This document shows, piece after piece, positions 1-7,686 of a stretch of DNA of 15,806 bases. The notes beneath the pieces were generated by a model that saw nothing but the letters and a program-made list of their open reading frames with translations, was not told where the DNA came from and made no database searches. Source of the DNA: an uncultured Hyphomicrobiales bacterium (lineage in GTDB: Bacteria > Pseudomonadota > Alphaproteobacteria > Rhizobiales > Beijerinckiaceae); assembly GCA_903932565.1 (NCBI GenBank), contig CAIZGQ010000247.1:1-15806 (forward strand), in the 5' to 3' direction. The stretch's first letter is position 1. Each line of letters opens with the position of its first letter. The position numbers were made by a program, and so were the translations under genes.

Positions 1-4
1 ACCT

Positions 5-160
5 TCATTTGAACAAGCAAGAAGTCCCCTTGCTGATAGGGGAATATCGCCAGACTCGCGCCTCATTATCAGCTGGCAGCAAGTTGAAAACTGTTCGGCG
101 TTCTTTATCCGACATTGCCTGAAAGTCTCGCCAAAGCAAAAGCTGCCGATGGGAGCGCAT
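5..160 (-). CDS. possible small hypothetical protein (51 aa)
   Basis: This short reverse-strand frame starts with ATG at 160 and stops with TGA at 5-7. An AAGG lies about 5 bases upstream of the ATG, a usable ribosome binding site. The peptide is charged and helix-like in its middle, with WRDFQAMSDKERRTVFNLLP near residues 10-29. I recognise no family and see no signal peptide or membrane segment. It lies in a lower-GC leader before the aldolase gene and would be transcribed away from it. Other frames here are also open for 40-65 codons, so chance is a real possibility. Low confidence. Confidence 0.3.
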   Translation of the reverse strand: MRSHRQLLLWRDFQAMSDKERRTVFNLLPADNEARVWRYSPISKGTSCLFK

Positions 161-288
161 CGTAACCTTGCAACAGTCTACACACGTACAGTTTAGATCT
201 GATCCCCCGCATCGTTACACAGCACGAATTGAATTCTTGCGCCCCACGTGATCTAACAAACCTCAAGAAATTGTTTCAAGGAGCAAAC
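161..288 (+). promoter_or_regulatory. leader and presumed promoter region of the aldolase gene
   Basis: This non-coding stretch precedes the aldolase start. A weak promoter-like pair is visible: TTGCAA at 168-173 and TTTAGA at 192-197, spaced 18 bases. A clear Shine-Dalgarno AAGGAG sits at 278-283, five bases before the ATG at 289. It decides the start against the more upstream in-frame TTG at 229. No strong operator palindrome is seen. Confidence 0.3.
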
Positions 289-987
289 ATGTCGGACGCA
301 TTGCGGCAGGACCTGATCGATGCTGGTTTGATTTTGTCAGCCGAGGGTCAGGGTGATTTCACCCGCGGTCACATCTCTGTCCGCACAAGCGAAGATGCTT
401 CGACCTTTCTCATGAAGCCACACACATTTGGCTTTGATGAAATGACAATGGACAACATTGTTGTCTGCGACGGTGAAGGTAACCGCGTGTCTGGCGGTCC
501 GCGCCATTCCGAGGTCTTCATTCATTCGGAAATCTTCAAAGTGCGCCCGGACGTGCAGGCGATCATTCATGCCCATCCCGTGCATGCGGTCGCACTTTCT
601 GCCACCGGTCAGGCCGTGTTGCCGATCAGTCAGCCAGCGGCCTCTTTTTACGATGGCGTTCCCTATTACACCGATACGATCGATCTCATTCGTTCCGCGG
701 ACATGGGCGCAGGTGTTGCCAAGGCACTTGGCTCTTGCAAGGCTGTGCTGATGCGCAACCACGGTGTCGCGGTGGTTGGTCGCTCGATTGCAGAAGCTGT
801 TATCCTGTCGCTGGCGCTTGAAAACGCCTGTCAGATCCAGCTGCTGTGCATGGCGGCTGGTGGACCGGGGCAGATGTTCCCGCCGGACGACATCCAGCGC
901 CTTTATGACAAGATTTCGCGGCCTGATCAGTTCAGCATCAACTTTGAATATTTGCGCCGCAAAGTGAAGGCTGCGCAGCGTCGCTAA
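289..987 (+). CDS. class II aldolase/adducin family protein
   Basis: This 232-residue protein is of the L-fuculose-phosphate aldolase / L-ribulose-5-phosphate 4-epimerase fold, a cytoplasmic zinc enzyme family that cleaves or epimerises sugar phosphates or related hydroxy-acids. The zinc and catalytic residues are in place: Glu75 in PRHSEVFIH, His94 and His96 in IIHAHP, and His158 in MRNHGV. These match the Glu73/His92/His94/His155 pattern of FucA. The usual GNxS motif near the N-terminus reads TRGHIS here, common in divergent members. The start at 289 is chosen for its AAGGAG ribosome binding site; an upstream TTG at 229 would add 20 poorly conserved residues. The gene is single and convergent with the cytochrome c gene, 10 bases away. 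The substrate is unknown; members annotated as hydroxyl-acid decarboxylases or methylthioribulose dehydratases also share this fold. Confidence 0.85.
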   Translation: MSDALRQDLIDAGLILSAEGQGDFTRGHISVRTSEDASTFLMKPHTFGFDEMTMDNIVVCDGEGNRVSGGPRHSEVFIHSEIFKVRPDVQAIIHAHPVHAVALSATGQAVLPISQPAASFYDGVPYYTDTIDLIRSADMGAGVAKALGSCKAVLMRNHGVAVVGRSIAEAVILSLALENACQIQLLCMAAGGPGQMFPPDDIQRLYDKISRPDQFSINFEYLRRKVKAAQRR

Positions 988-998
988 CGCGCAGCTTT
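967..998. terminator. candidate bidirectional terminator hairpin between convergent genes
   Basis: An inverted repeat, GCTGCGC at 970-976 and GCGCAGC at 989-995, extends by one G-T and two A-T pairs to a stem of about 10 bp with a 12-base loop. It spans the stop codon of the aldolase gene and touches the end of the convergent cytochrome gene. Only a short T run follows, so intrinsic termination would be weak. Confidence 0.4.
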
Positions 999-2245
999 CA
1001 ATCCTCGCCGCCGAGGTTATCGCGCAGCTTTTTGACATCAGATGCCTCGACGACCGGTGCGGCATTCGACCAGCTGTTGCGCACATAGGTCAGAGCTGCG
1101 GCGATCTCTGCGTCGCCGAGCTTCCAGCCGAAGGATGGCATTGCAGGGGCGGTCGGCGCAGCTTGTGTTGACACGCCACGCCCGCCTTGGAGCACGACCC
1201 GGATCTGGCTCGTGGCATTCAGGGACTGCACCGATCCGTTGGTGGCAAGTTTTGGAAACAGGCCCGAAACGCCATCACCATTTTGGACATGGCACATGCT
1301 GCAATTGTCTGTGTAGACAACCTTGCCAAGCTCAAGCACGGTGTCAGCGGCAGCCTTGGGTGGAGCGGCTGTCTGGTCGCCGCGAATGCCCTTGAGATAT
1401 GTGGCAATGGCGCCAAGATCTTCCTTGCTCATCTTTGATGTGGAGTTGGTGACGGTTTCCATCATTGGCCCTGTGGCGACGGAAAAACGGTTAACGCCGG
1501 TCCACAGATATTGCACGATATCGTCGTTGCTCCAGCCCCCGATGCCGGTGCGCATGTTTCCAGTGATGTCGGGCGCCCACCACCCCTGTAACAAACCGCC
1601 TGTCAAAAAAGCCTTTGGTTCATCTGCTCCCAGGGATGTTTTGCCTGAATGACAGGTTGCGCAATGACCAAGCGCAGTGACGAGATATGCGCCATGGTTG
1701 GCGTCGGGTGAGAGATTGGGGTCGGGCTTGAAAGTGCCCTGTGTAAAGTTCAGCGCGTTCCAGACATTCAGGCTGGCGCGGATGCTGAAGGGAAATGGCA
1801 ATTGGTTGGATACAACGTCCTGCGTCACGGGCTCGACGGTGCGCAGGTAGGCGCGCAGTGCCATCGCGTCATCGTAAGTCATCTTTGTATAGGCGGGATA
1901 CGGCATGGCGGGATAGATCAGCTCTCCGCCTTTGCCACGCCCTTCGTGAAGCGAGTTGTAAAAGTCCTCGTCAGTCCAAGAACCGATGCCGGTCTGCATG
2001 TCCGGCGTGATATTGGCTGCAACGAGTTTGCCAAATGGCGTTTGCAATGCAAGGCCGCCGGCAAAGGGCAATCCACCGGGCATGGTATGGCAGCCCTGGC
2101 AGTCAGACGCGATGCTGACGTCGCGTCCGCGTGCAATCTGGTCAAAGGATTGCGGCTCACCAGCCTGCGCGACCGATGCGATGCCCACGACGCTTAAGAT
2201 GGCGGCCAGTGGCAAGCCATAACGCGGTTTCATATGCAGCATCAT
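998..2245 (-). CDS. triheme cytochrome c subunit of membrane-bound alcohol/sugar-acid dehydrogenase
   Basis: This periplasmic cytochrome c has three heme-attachment motifs: CQGCH (residues 49-53), CATCH (195-199) and CSMCH (315-319). Three domains of about 120-150 residues are the layout of the cytochrome subunit of gluconate 2-dehydrogenase, fructose dehydrogenase and quinoprotein alcohol dehydrogenases. In these complexes it passes electrons from the flavin subunit to ubiquinone. Candidate axial methionines include Met114 (AMPYP) and Met369 (AMPSF). A Sec signal ends in VAQA around residue 28. The start at 2245 is chosen because its ATG overlaps the upstream GMC stop as ATGA, implying translational coupling. 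Starts at 2242 and 2233 are also possible. A longer frame from 2305 would run far into the GMC gene and is unlikely. At 415 residues it is close to the usual family length. Confidence 0.9.
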   Translation of the reverse strand: MMLHMKPRYGLPLAAILSVVGIASVAQAGEPQSFDQIARGRDVSIASDCQGCHTMPGGLPFAGGLALQTPFGKLVAANITPDMQTGIGSWTDEDFYNSLHEGRGKGGELIYPAMPYPAYTKMTYDDAMALRAYLRTVEPVTQDVVSNQLPFPFSIRASLNVWNALNFTQGTFKPDPNLSPDANHGAYLVTALGHCATCHSGKTSLGADEPKAFLTGGLLQGWWAPDITGNMRTGIGGWSNDDIVQYLWTGVNRFSVATGPMMETVTNSTSKMSKEDLGAIATYLKGIRGDQTAAPPKAAADTVLELGKVVYTDNCSMCHVQNGDGVSGLFPKLATNGSVQSLNATSQIRVVLQGGRGVSTQAAPTAPAMPSFGWKLGDAEIAAALTYVRNSWSNAAPVVEASDVKKLRDNLGGED

Positions 2246-4008
2246 GATTGCACCAGGGGGCCGGGATTTTTTAAGTACTGCGTGCGAATAGCGTCCGCAG
2301 CCCAAAAGGCCAGCGCTCCGACGGTATTGGTCGGGTTGTAGCCTGCGTTCTGCGGAAAGGCCGATGCACCAATCACGAAGACGTTTGAGGCATCCCAGCT
2401 TTGCAGATATTTGTTTACAGCACTGGTGGCTGAATCTTCGCCCATGATGACGCCACCACAGACGTGAGTTGTCTGGTAAATGCTCGTGTCGTAGGGGCCC
2501 TTGCGGGGGCTTTTGACCACTTGTTTGGCACCCATGGCGTTCACAATTGATGCGAGTTGATCCGTCAGAAAGCCGGACATTTTCAAATCGTTGTCGTGGA
2601 AATCATAAGTGATGCGCATCAGCGGGCGGCCATGCGTATCCTTGTAGGTGGGATCAAGGTCCAGATAGGCATCCCGGTAAGAATAATTGCTGCCATGCGT
2701 GCTGAACGAAATTGTTGAATTGTAATGCTGCGCCGTCGCAGCCTTCCATTCGCTGCCCCAGCGTGGTGTGCCGGGTGGCACTGGGCGTGTCTGGATCGGA
2801 CGCGCACCCGTTTGACCCATGCCCATATATCCGCCACCCACAAACCCCATGGGGCCGTGGTCAAAATTATCGCCGTTGTAGTCATCGATCATCATGCCAA
2901 TGGCACCTGACGCGATGAACGGATTGAAAATCTTGTCGTCGAAAAATGCTGTGACGCCAGATGTCAACTGGTATGAATAGTTTTTGCCGATCACACCTTC
3001 GCCCGATACCGGATCATACGGTTTGCCAATGCCCGACAGCAGCATGAGCCGCGCATTGTCGAGCATGAAGGCACAGACAATTACAAGATCCGCGGGCTGG
3101 AAAAATGTTTCACCCGAGGCGTCGATATAGGTGACGCCTGTTGCCTTTTTCCCAGTTGAATCTTTTTCGATTTTAAGAACTTCAGAATTTGTGCGCGCTT
3201 CGAAATTGGATTTCCGAACCAGCACTGGCAGGATCGTCGTCTGCACACTTGCTTTTGAATAATTGCCGCACCCAAAGCGCTCACAAAATCCACAGAACGT
3301 GCATTCACCCAGCGTCACGCCGAGTGGATTGGTGTAGCCCTGCGAGAGATTGGACGAGGGTTGCGGAAACGGGCGATGCCCGGTCTCAATGGCTGCTTTT
3401 GCAAATAACGTCGGGCCATAGGGCTGGCGCTGCGGTGGCGTCGGGTAGGCGCGTTTTCGGGGACCTTCAAACGGATTACCGCCCTCCTGAATCACGCCGT
3501 TGAGATTCCCGGCTTTGCCGGATGTTCCACAAAGATATTCAAACTTGTCATAATAGGGCTCAAGTTCGTCATAGGTGATGCCCCAATCCTGAATGCTCAT
3601 GTCAGCGGGCAAAAAATCCTTGCCGTAGCGGCTTGTAAGGTGGGTCTTGAGATTGAAGTCAGTTGGCAAAAAGCGCCACGTCTGGCCGTTCCAGTGTACG
3701 CCCGCGCCACCGACACCGGTGCCCGGCAGGAAGGATACGAATTGCCGGATTGGCAGGGCCATTTCGTTGGGTTTGTGCCGGAAGGTGAATGTTTCCTGCT
3801 TTGGCTGCAGGAACAATTCCCCGCGGATCGCGTAGCGCAACTCATCCGGCGCATAGCTGGGCGGAAAGTCCGAAGCCGTGTCGCGCCACGGCCCACGCTC
3901 AATGGCCACCACATCGAGACCTTCATCGGTCAATTCGTGGGCGAGGATTGCACCTGTCCAACAAAGCCCAATGATCACGACGTCTTTTGAAGGAAGCTTG
4001 CGAACCAT
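2242..4008 (-). CDS. FAD-dependent GMC-type dehydrogenase, large subunit (gluconate 2-dehydrogenase/sorbitol dehydrogenase-like)
   Basis: This 588-residue GMC-superfamily flavoprotein is the catalytic subunit of the dehydrogenase complex and would oxidise an alcohol, sugar or sugar acid. The N-terminal dinucleotide fold is at residues 10-39 (VVIIGLCWTG to AIERG), with GGAGVHWNG at 100-108. A four-cysteine motif follows at Cys236, Cys239, Cys242 and Cys247. The C-terminal region carries THVCGG (His515) and NPTNTV (Asn558), the usual His and Asn catalytic positions. There is no signal peptide; relatives are co-exported with the Tat-targeted subunit 3. The ATG at 4008 has AGGA about 8 bases upstream. 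It lies 61 bp after the subunit 3 gene and overlaps the cytochrome gene by ATGA. Oddity: the second glycine of GxGxxG is Cys16. Substrate is not predictable from sequence alone. Confidence 0.9.
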   Translation of the reverse strand: MVRKLPSKDVVIIGLCWTGAILAHELTDEGLDVVAIERGPWRDTASDFPPSYAPDELRYAIRGELFLQPKQETFTFRHKPNEMALPIRQFVSFLPGTGVGGAGVHWNGQTWRFLPTDFNLKTHLTSRYGKDFLPADMSIQDWGITYDELEPYYDKFEYLCGTSGKAGNLNGVIQEGGNPFEGPRKRAYPTPPQRQPYGPTLFAKAAIETGHRPFPQPSSNLSQGYTNPLGVTLGECTFCGFCERFGCGNYSKASVQTTILPVLVRKSNFEARTNSEVLKIEKDSTGKKATGVTYIDASGETFFQPADLVIVCAFMLDNARLMLLSGIGKPYDPVSGEGVIGKNYSYQLTSGVTAFFDDKIFNPFIASGAIGMMIDDYNGDNFDHGPMGFVGGGYMGMGQTGARPIQTRPVPPGTPRWGSEWKAATAQHYNSTISFSTHGSNYSYRDAYLDLDPTYKDTHGRPLMRITYDFHDNDLKMSGFLTDQLASIVNAMGAKQVVKSPRKGPYDTSIYQTTHVCGGVIMGEDSATSAVNKYLQSWDASNVFVIGASAFPQNAGYNPTNTVGALAFWAADAIRTQYLKNPGPLVQS

Positions 4009-4069
4009 AATCTATCCTCGGAGAATCGTGTCGAAAAACGTCGATGCTTACAAAGTGTTTTGCGGGATT

Positions 4070-4807
4070 TTAAATTCTCGCTCGACCCGCAATGCTCACA
4101 GGCGGAAGCGGATATTTCTGATTATGCTTGTCGACGAAATCTCGGTGATCATAGCGCGTGCCGGCAAAGCCGAGCATCTTCCATGACGCCAGATCCTTGT
4201 TGCCGCCGTAAATAGGGTCAGCGAAAAAGCCCTCCATGATGTTTTGCAGCATGAGATCGAAGATTGCCTTGGACGAATAGCCGTCGGGCACTTCGAGCTT
4301 TCCCGCCTCCATATCTTTGAGAAGCGAATCCTGTTCGTCGGGTTTCAGATCCGTGAAAGACCGATTGGAAAATTGCTTCTTGGCGATTGCTTCAAGCGCT
4401 GCAAGGCCGGTGCGATATTGCAAAATCGGATTGTTGGGCGATTGCAGGCCTTGCGTGGGAAGACCGTTCATGAAGGGCGGCCGCATGTAAAGCCGCGTCG
4501 ACTGACCAAACCATCCCGCAAGCTGGCGATCGACGAAGACCGCACATCCGGCCTCTTTGCCGCCAATGCTGAGCGTGTCTGCCGGGATCATGCGATCTGC
4601 AATGCCCTCAACCATGCGCGCTTCGGCTGGCGTAAACAAAAGCCATCCTTGCGGATTGATGGGGAGGGGTGGCTCGCCGCCATTGGGCTCCCACGGCAGC
4701 CCTGTACCTGCACCATAAGTGCGGGCATGTGCCGTCACGGAGAAGAGGGCCAGGACACTTGAAGTTCCCGCCAAGAGGTGGCGGCGGGTGAGTGGTAGTG
4801 ACGTCAT
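4070..4807 (-). CDS. gluconate 2-dehydrogenase subunit 3 family protein (Tat-exported small subunit)
   Basis: This is the small subunit of the three-part flavin dehydrogenase. It is thought to act as a Tat-signal-bearing chaperone that carries the folded FAD subunit to the periplasm and stays in the complex. From the ATG at 4807 the protein has 245 residues and opens with a twin-arginine signal, LTRRHLLAG (residues 6-14), a hydrophobic stretch and an AHA cleavage region. Family hallmarks follow: FTPAEARMVEGIADRMIPAD, and near the C-terminus EGFFADPIYGGNKDLASWKMLGF. A longer start at 4864 is in frame and would add 19 residues before the Tat motif. Neither start has a strong Shine-Dalgarno, so the choice rests on signal-peptide geometry. 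It is the first gene of the minus-strand operon and is divergent from cydA. Confidence 0.87.
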   Translation of the reverse strand: MTSLPLTRRHLLAGTSSVLALFSVTAHARTYGAGTGLPWEPNGGEPPLPINPQGWLLFTPAEARMVEGIADRMIPADTLSIGGKEAGCAVFVDRQLAGWFGQSTRLYMRPPFMNGLPTQGLQSPNNPILQYRTGLAALEAIAKKQFSNRSFTDLKPDEQDSLLKDMEAGKLEVPDGYSSKAIFDLMLQNIMEGFFADPIYGGNKDLASWKMLGFAGTRYDHRDFVDKHNQKYPLPPVSIAGRARI

Positions 4808-5107
4808 GTTCACGTCCGATGTTTCGACGCACGACGGATCAAGCGTGGCGCGCAAGATCAACATTGCTGTCGTTTAAAGTCTGACGCGTGAGCTTGGTCC
4901 CGTTTGAAGCGTTCTCTCAAGAGGGTATGTCTACCTAGCGCAAAAGCTTAACGACGAAACGGATCGCGGAGAGCTTGGGCATCGCGGAGAGCTTGGGCGC
5001 GGCAAAAGCGCCTGCGCATTTATGCAACCTAATAATCGAAAATCTGATATGCTATCTGCACGATTCAGAAGTCGAGTTGCTGACTACGCATAACCCCCGA
5101 GGTTGTC
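4808..5107. promoter_or_regulatory. divergent promoter region between dehydrogenase operon and bd oxidase operon
   Basis: About 300 bases with no convincing gene separate two divergently transcribed respiratory units. It holds a perfect tandem 18-bp repeat and a third partial copy of its core, GAGCTTGG, at 4890-4897. TATGCT at 5048-5053 could serve as a -10 for cydA, but no good -35 is seen at the right spacing. I found no clear FNR/ANR box (TTGAT-N4-ATCAA). The cydA ribosome binding site GAGG is at 5099-5102. The far left may instead encode the extended N-terminus of subunit 3 if its start is at 4864. Confidence 0.5.
4963..4998. repeat. perfect 18-bp tandem direct repeat
   Basis: Two adjacent identical copies of atcgcggagagcttgggc occupy 4963-4980 and 4981-4998. 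They lie in the divergent promoter region upstream of cydA. They could be tandem binding sites for a regulator or a recent slippage duplication; the sequence alone cannot decide. Confidence 0.9.
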
Positions 5108-6523
5108 ATGGACATGCCCACATCCCTCATACTTGCCCGGGCACAGTTCGCCTTTACGATCAGCTTTCACATCATCTTTCCAGTGTTCTCAATCGGGCTC
5201 GCGAGCTATCTCGCTGTGTTGAACGGCTTGTTTTTACGCACCGGCAAAAACGCCTATCTCGATTTGTTCAATTACTGGAAAAAGATCTTCGCGATTGCAT
5301 TCGGCATGGGTGTCGTGTCCGGCATTGTCATGTCCTATCAGTTCGGCACCAATTGGTCGGTGTTTGCTGACAAGGTCGGCCCGGTCCTTGGCCCGCTGAT
5401 GGGTTATGAAGTGCTGTCAGCTTTCTTTTTGGAAGCTGGCTTTCTGGGTGTCATGCTGTTTGGTCGTGAGCGCGTTGGCCCGGCGCTTCACTTTTTTGCA
5501 ACGCTCATGGTGGCCGCGGGCACGTTCTTTTCCGCGTTCTGGATTCTGTCGGTCAACAGCTGGATGCAGACACCGGCTGGTTACGCCATGAATGATGCGG
5601 GGCAGTATATTGTTACAAGCTGGTGGGCGGTGATTTTCAATCCGTCGTTCCCGTATCGTCTCGTTCACATGGTGCTGGCGGCTTATCTCACTACGGCTTT
5701 CGTGGTTGGTGCCGTCGGCGCCTACCATTTGCTGCGGGATCGCACCAATGTGCGCGCGCGGACCATGTTCTCCATGGCCATGTGGATGGCAGCGCTCGTG
5801 GCACCCTTGCAGATATTGGCGGGTGATGAGCATGGCCAGAACACGCTCGCCTACCAGCCAGCCAAGGTCATGGCGATGGAGGGGCACTACGAAAGCCACC
5901 CCAATGGCGCACCGCTCATTCTGTTTGGGATCCCGAACCCGGCTGAGAAGCGGATCGATTACGCCATCGAGATCCCGAAACTTTCGTCGCTGATTTTGAA
6001 GCACGATCTTAACGCACCCTTAGCCGGGCTGGACTCGGTGCCGGTGGATCGCCAGCCACCGGTGGCGGTGCTGTTCTGGAGCTTCCGGATCATGGTCGGC
6101 TTGGGCTTTGCCATGTTGGGCCTTGGTCTTTGGAGTCTTTGGGCCCGCTGGAAGGGCGTGCTTTACGATCTGCCCTGGCTGCACCGCGCGGCAATGCTGA
6201 TGGGTCCATCCGGCTTCATCGCGGTTCTTGCAGGGTGGATCACGACGGAGGTCGGGCGGCAGCCCTATACCGTCTACGGCTTGCTCACCACGGCACAATC
6301 GGCGTCGCCGGTTCAGGCCGCCGCCGTTGGAACGTCCCTCGTCGCCTTTGTCGTCATCTATTTTGCGCTGTTTGGCGCGGGCATGTTCTATATCCTGCGT
6401 CTGATGCGCGAGCCGCCGCATGCGCAGGAAGACGAGCTGTCGCCCATTGAGCCCATCCGTGCGGGCGGCATCATGCCGGGACCCGCGATGGATGCCGAAG
6501 GCCACCTCTCGCCCGCAGAATAA
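5108..6523 (+). CDS. cydA: cytochrome bd-type ubiquinol oxidase subunit I (cyanide-insensitive, CioA type)
   Basis: This is subunit I of a cytochrome bd quinol oxidase in the inner membrane. It oxidises ubiquinol and reduces O2 to water without pumping protons. At 471 residues it is shorter than E. coli CydA because the Q-loop (about 240-320) is short, the mark of the CioA subfamily. Heme and proton-path residues are present: His21 for the high-spin heme, Glu101 and Glu109 in EVLSAFFLEAGFLG, His187 and Met329 (FRIMVG) for heme b558, Lys253/Glu258 in KVMAMEGH, and GRQPY at 383-387. About nine membrane segments are expected. The ATG at 5108 has GAGG five bases upstream. The divergent dehydrogenase operon suggests it takes electrons that the dehydrogenase passes to the quinone pool. 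Confidence 0.95.
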   Translation: MDMPTSLILARAQFAFTISFHIIFPVFSIGLASYLAVLNGLFLRTGKNAYLDLFNYWKKIFAIAFGMGVVSGIVMSYQFGTNWSVFADKVGPVLGPLMGYEVLSAFFLEAGFLGVMLFGRERVGPALHFFATLMVAAGTFFSAFWILSVNSWMQTPAGYAMNDAGQYIVTSWWAVIFNPSFPYRLVHMVLAAYLTTAFVVGAVGAYHLLRDRTNVRARTMFSMAMWMAALVAPLQILAGDEHGQNTLAYQPAKVMAMEGHYESHPNGAPLILFGIPNPAEKRIDYAIEIPKLSSLILKHDLNAPLAGLDSVPVDRQPPVAVLFWSFRIMVGLGFAMLGLGLWSLWARWKGVLYDLPWLHRAAMLMGPSGFIAVLAGWITTEVGRQPYTVYGLLTTAQSASPVQAAAVGTSLVAFVVIYFALFGAGMFYILRLMREPPHAQEDELSPIEPIRAGGIMPGPAMDAEGHLSPAE

Positions 6524-6532
6524 GGCAATCCC

Positions 6533-7537
6533 ATGCCATTCGATCTTGCGTTCATCTGGGCCGGCCTCATCGCCTTCGCGGTTCTCGCCTATGTCATCCT
6601 CGATGGTTTTGATCTGGGCGTTGGTATTTTGTTCTCATTCGTGCAGGGGGAGGACAAGCGTGACCAGATGATGAACTCGGTTGCCCCCGTCTGGGACGGC
6701 AATGAAACCTGGCTCGTGCTGGGCGGGGGCGGACTTTTTGCCGTGTTCCCGCTGGCGTACTCGATCATCATGCCAGCGCTCTATGCGCCGATCATTGTCA
6801 TGTTGCTGGGCCTGATCTTTCGCGGCGTGGCATTTGAGTTTCGCTGGAAGACGCGGCGTGGGCAGTTCTTTTGGGACTGGGCGTTTGCTGGTGGCTCGAC
6901 GGTCGCCGCCTTCGCGCAGGGTGTGGCGTTGGGCGCATTGGTGCAGGGCATTCCTGTTGCCAACAGAGCCTATGCAGGGGGCTGGTGGGATTGGTTGACG
7001 CCCTTCAGCGTTCTTACGGGCCTGGCGCTTGTCGTGGGCTATGCGTTGCTGGGTGCCACATGGCTCGTGATGAAGACTGAGGGTGACTTGCAGCGCCGAG
7101 CCTATGCCATGGCGCGCTGGGCCGCCCCTGCCACATTGGCGCTGATTGGGATCGTCAGCCTGTGGACGCCGTTCCTCAATGCGGTCTATCGGGCGCGCTG
7201 GTTTGGCTGGCCGCAGGTGCTGCTGGTCGTCCCAGTGCCGTTGCTTGTGGGGGCCTGTGCCTATGCGCTGTGGACGGGGCTCGCCGAGGGGCGGCAAGTC
7301 GTGCCGTTTCTCGCCTCACTGGCACTGTTCGTGCTGTGCTTTGTCGGGCTTGGGATCAGCTTTTACCCGCACATCGTGCCCAACAGTGTCACGATCTGGG
7401 ATGCGGCCGCACCCGATAACAGCCTGTCATTCCTGCTGGTGGGCGCGAGCGTTCTGGTGCCACTCATCCTGATTTACACCGCATATTCCTATTGGGTGTT
7501 TCGCGGCAAGGTTGCGACCGCAGGCGGCTACCATTGA
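6533..7537 (+). CDS. cydB: cytochrome bd-type ubiquinol oxidase subunit II (CioB type)
   Basis: This 334-residue polytopic membrane protein is the partner of subunit I. It carries the family landmarks DGFDLG at residues 24-29 and WDGNETWLVLGGGGLF from 54, with about eight hydrophobic segments through to the C-terminus (YTAYSYWVFRGKV). It has no heme-binding role of its own in most bd oxidases but is needed for assembly and stability. It starts 9 bases after the cydA stop; TAAGG spanning that stop gives the ribosome binding site. The length fits CioB-type subunits, which are shorter than E. coli CydB (379). Its TGA stop overlaps the TTG start of the next small gene by four bases. Confidence 0.95.
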   Translation: MPFDLAFIWAGLIAFAVLAYVILDGFDLGVGILFSFVQGEDKRDQMMNSVAPVWDGNETWLVLGGGGLFAVFPLAYSIIMPALYAPIIVMLLGLIFRGVAFEFRWKTRRGQFFWDWAFAGGSTVAAFAQGVALGALVQGIPVANRAYAGGWWDWLTPFSVLTGLALVVGYALLGATWLVMKTEGDLQRRAYAMARWAAPATLALIGIVSLWTPFLNAVYRARWFGWPQVLLVVPVPLLVGACAYALWTGLAEGRQVVPFLASLALFVLCFVGLGISFYPHIVPNSVTIWDAAAPDNSLSFLLVGASVLVPLILIYTAYSYWVFRGKVATAGGYH

Positions 7538-7665
7538 AGAGCCCTCGGGTCCCACCGCAGCAATCCACCTTCCAGCGCCTCGCCTGGTTTGGCGGGCTTT
7601 GGCTCGCCAGCGTTCTCGGCCTGGGCGTGGTGGCGCTTGTCATCCGCTGGGCTCTGCGCCCCTGA
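7534..7665 (+). CDS. DUF2474-like small membrane protein of bd oxidase (43 aa)
   Basis: This 43-residue frame reads from TTG at 7534 to TGA at 7663-7665, with no in-frame ATG. The start shares TTGA with the cydB stop, a four-base overlap typical of coupled translation. The peptide has a short polar N-terminus, then one membrane helix: FQRLAWFGGLWLASVLGLGV and on to VALVIRWALRP. The RLxWFxxxWLASVxxLxxVALxxR pattern is that of DUF2474, tiny proteins encoded just after cioB-type genes. They parallel CydX, the small accessory subunit of E. coli bd oxidase. Position, overlap and hydrophobicity all support a real gene that common gene finders miss. The role as a bd oxidase subunit is inferred from context. 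Confidence 0.8.
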   Translation: MKSPRVPPQQSTFQRLAWFGGLWLASVLGLGVVALVIRWALRP

Positions 7666-7686
7666 CGTGATCCACACCAGGGGCAC

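Noticed and set aside
2..196. Plus-strand frame open from the window edge to a TAG at 194-196, with a faintly AraC-like stretch (VSPKQ)
   Set aside because: The resemblance is a few residues only, the flanking helix-turn-helix pattern is missing, and two other frames are similarly open here.
5030..5107. FNR/ANR-type oxygen regulator site upstream of cydA
   Set aside because: Looked for TTGAT-N4-ATCAA or close variants and found none convincing.
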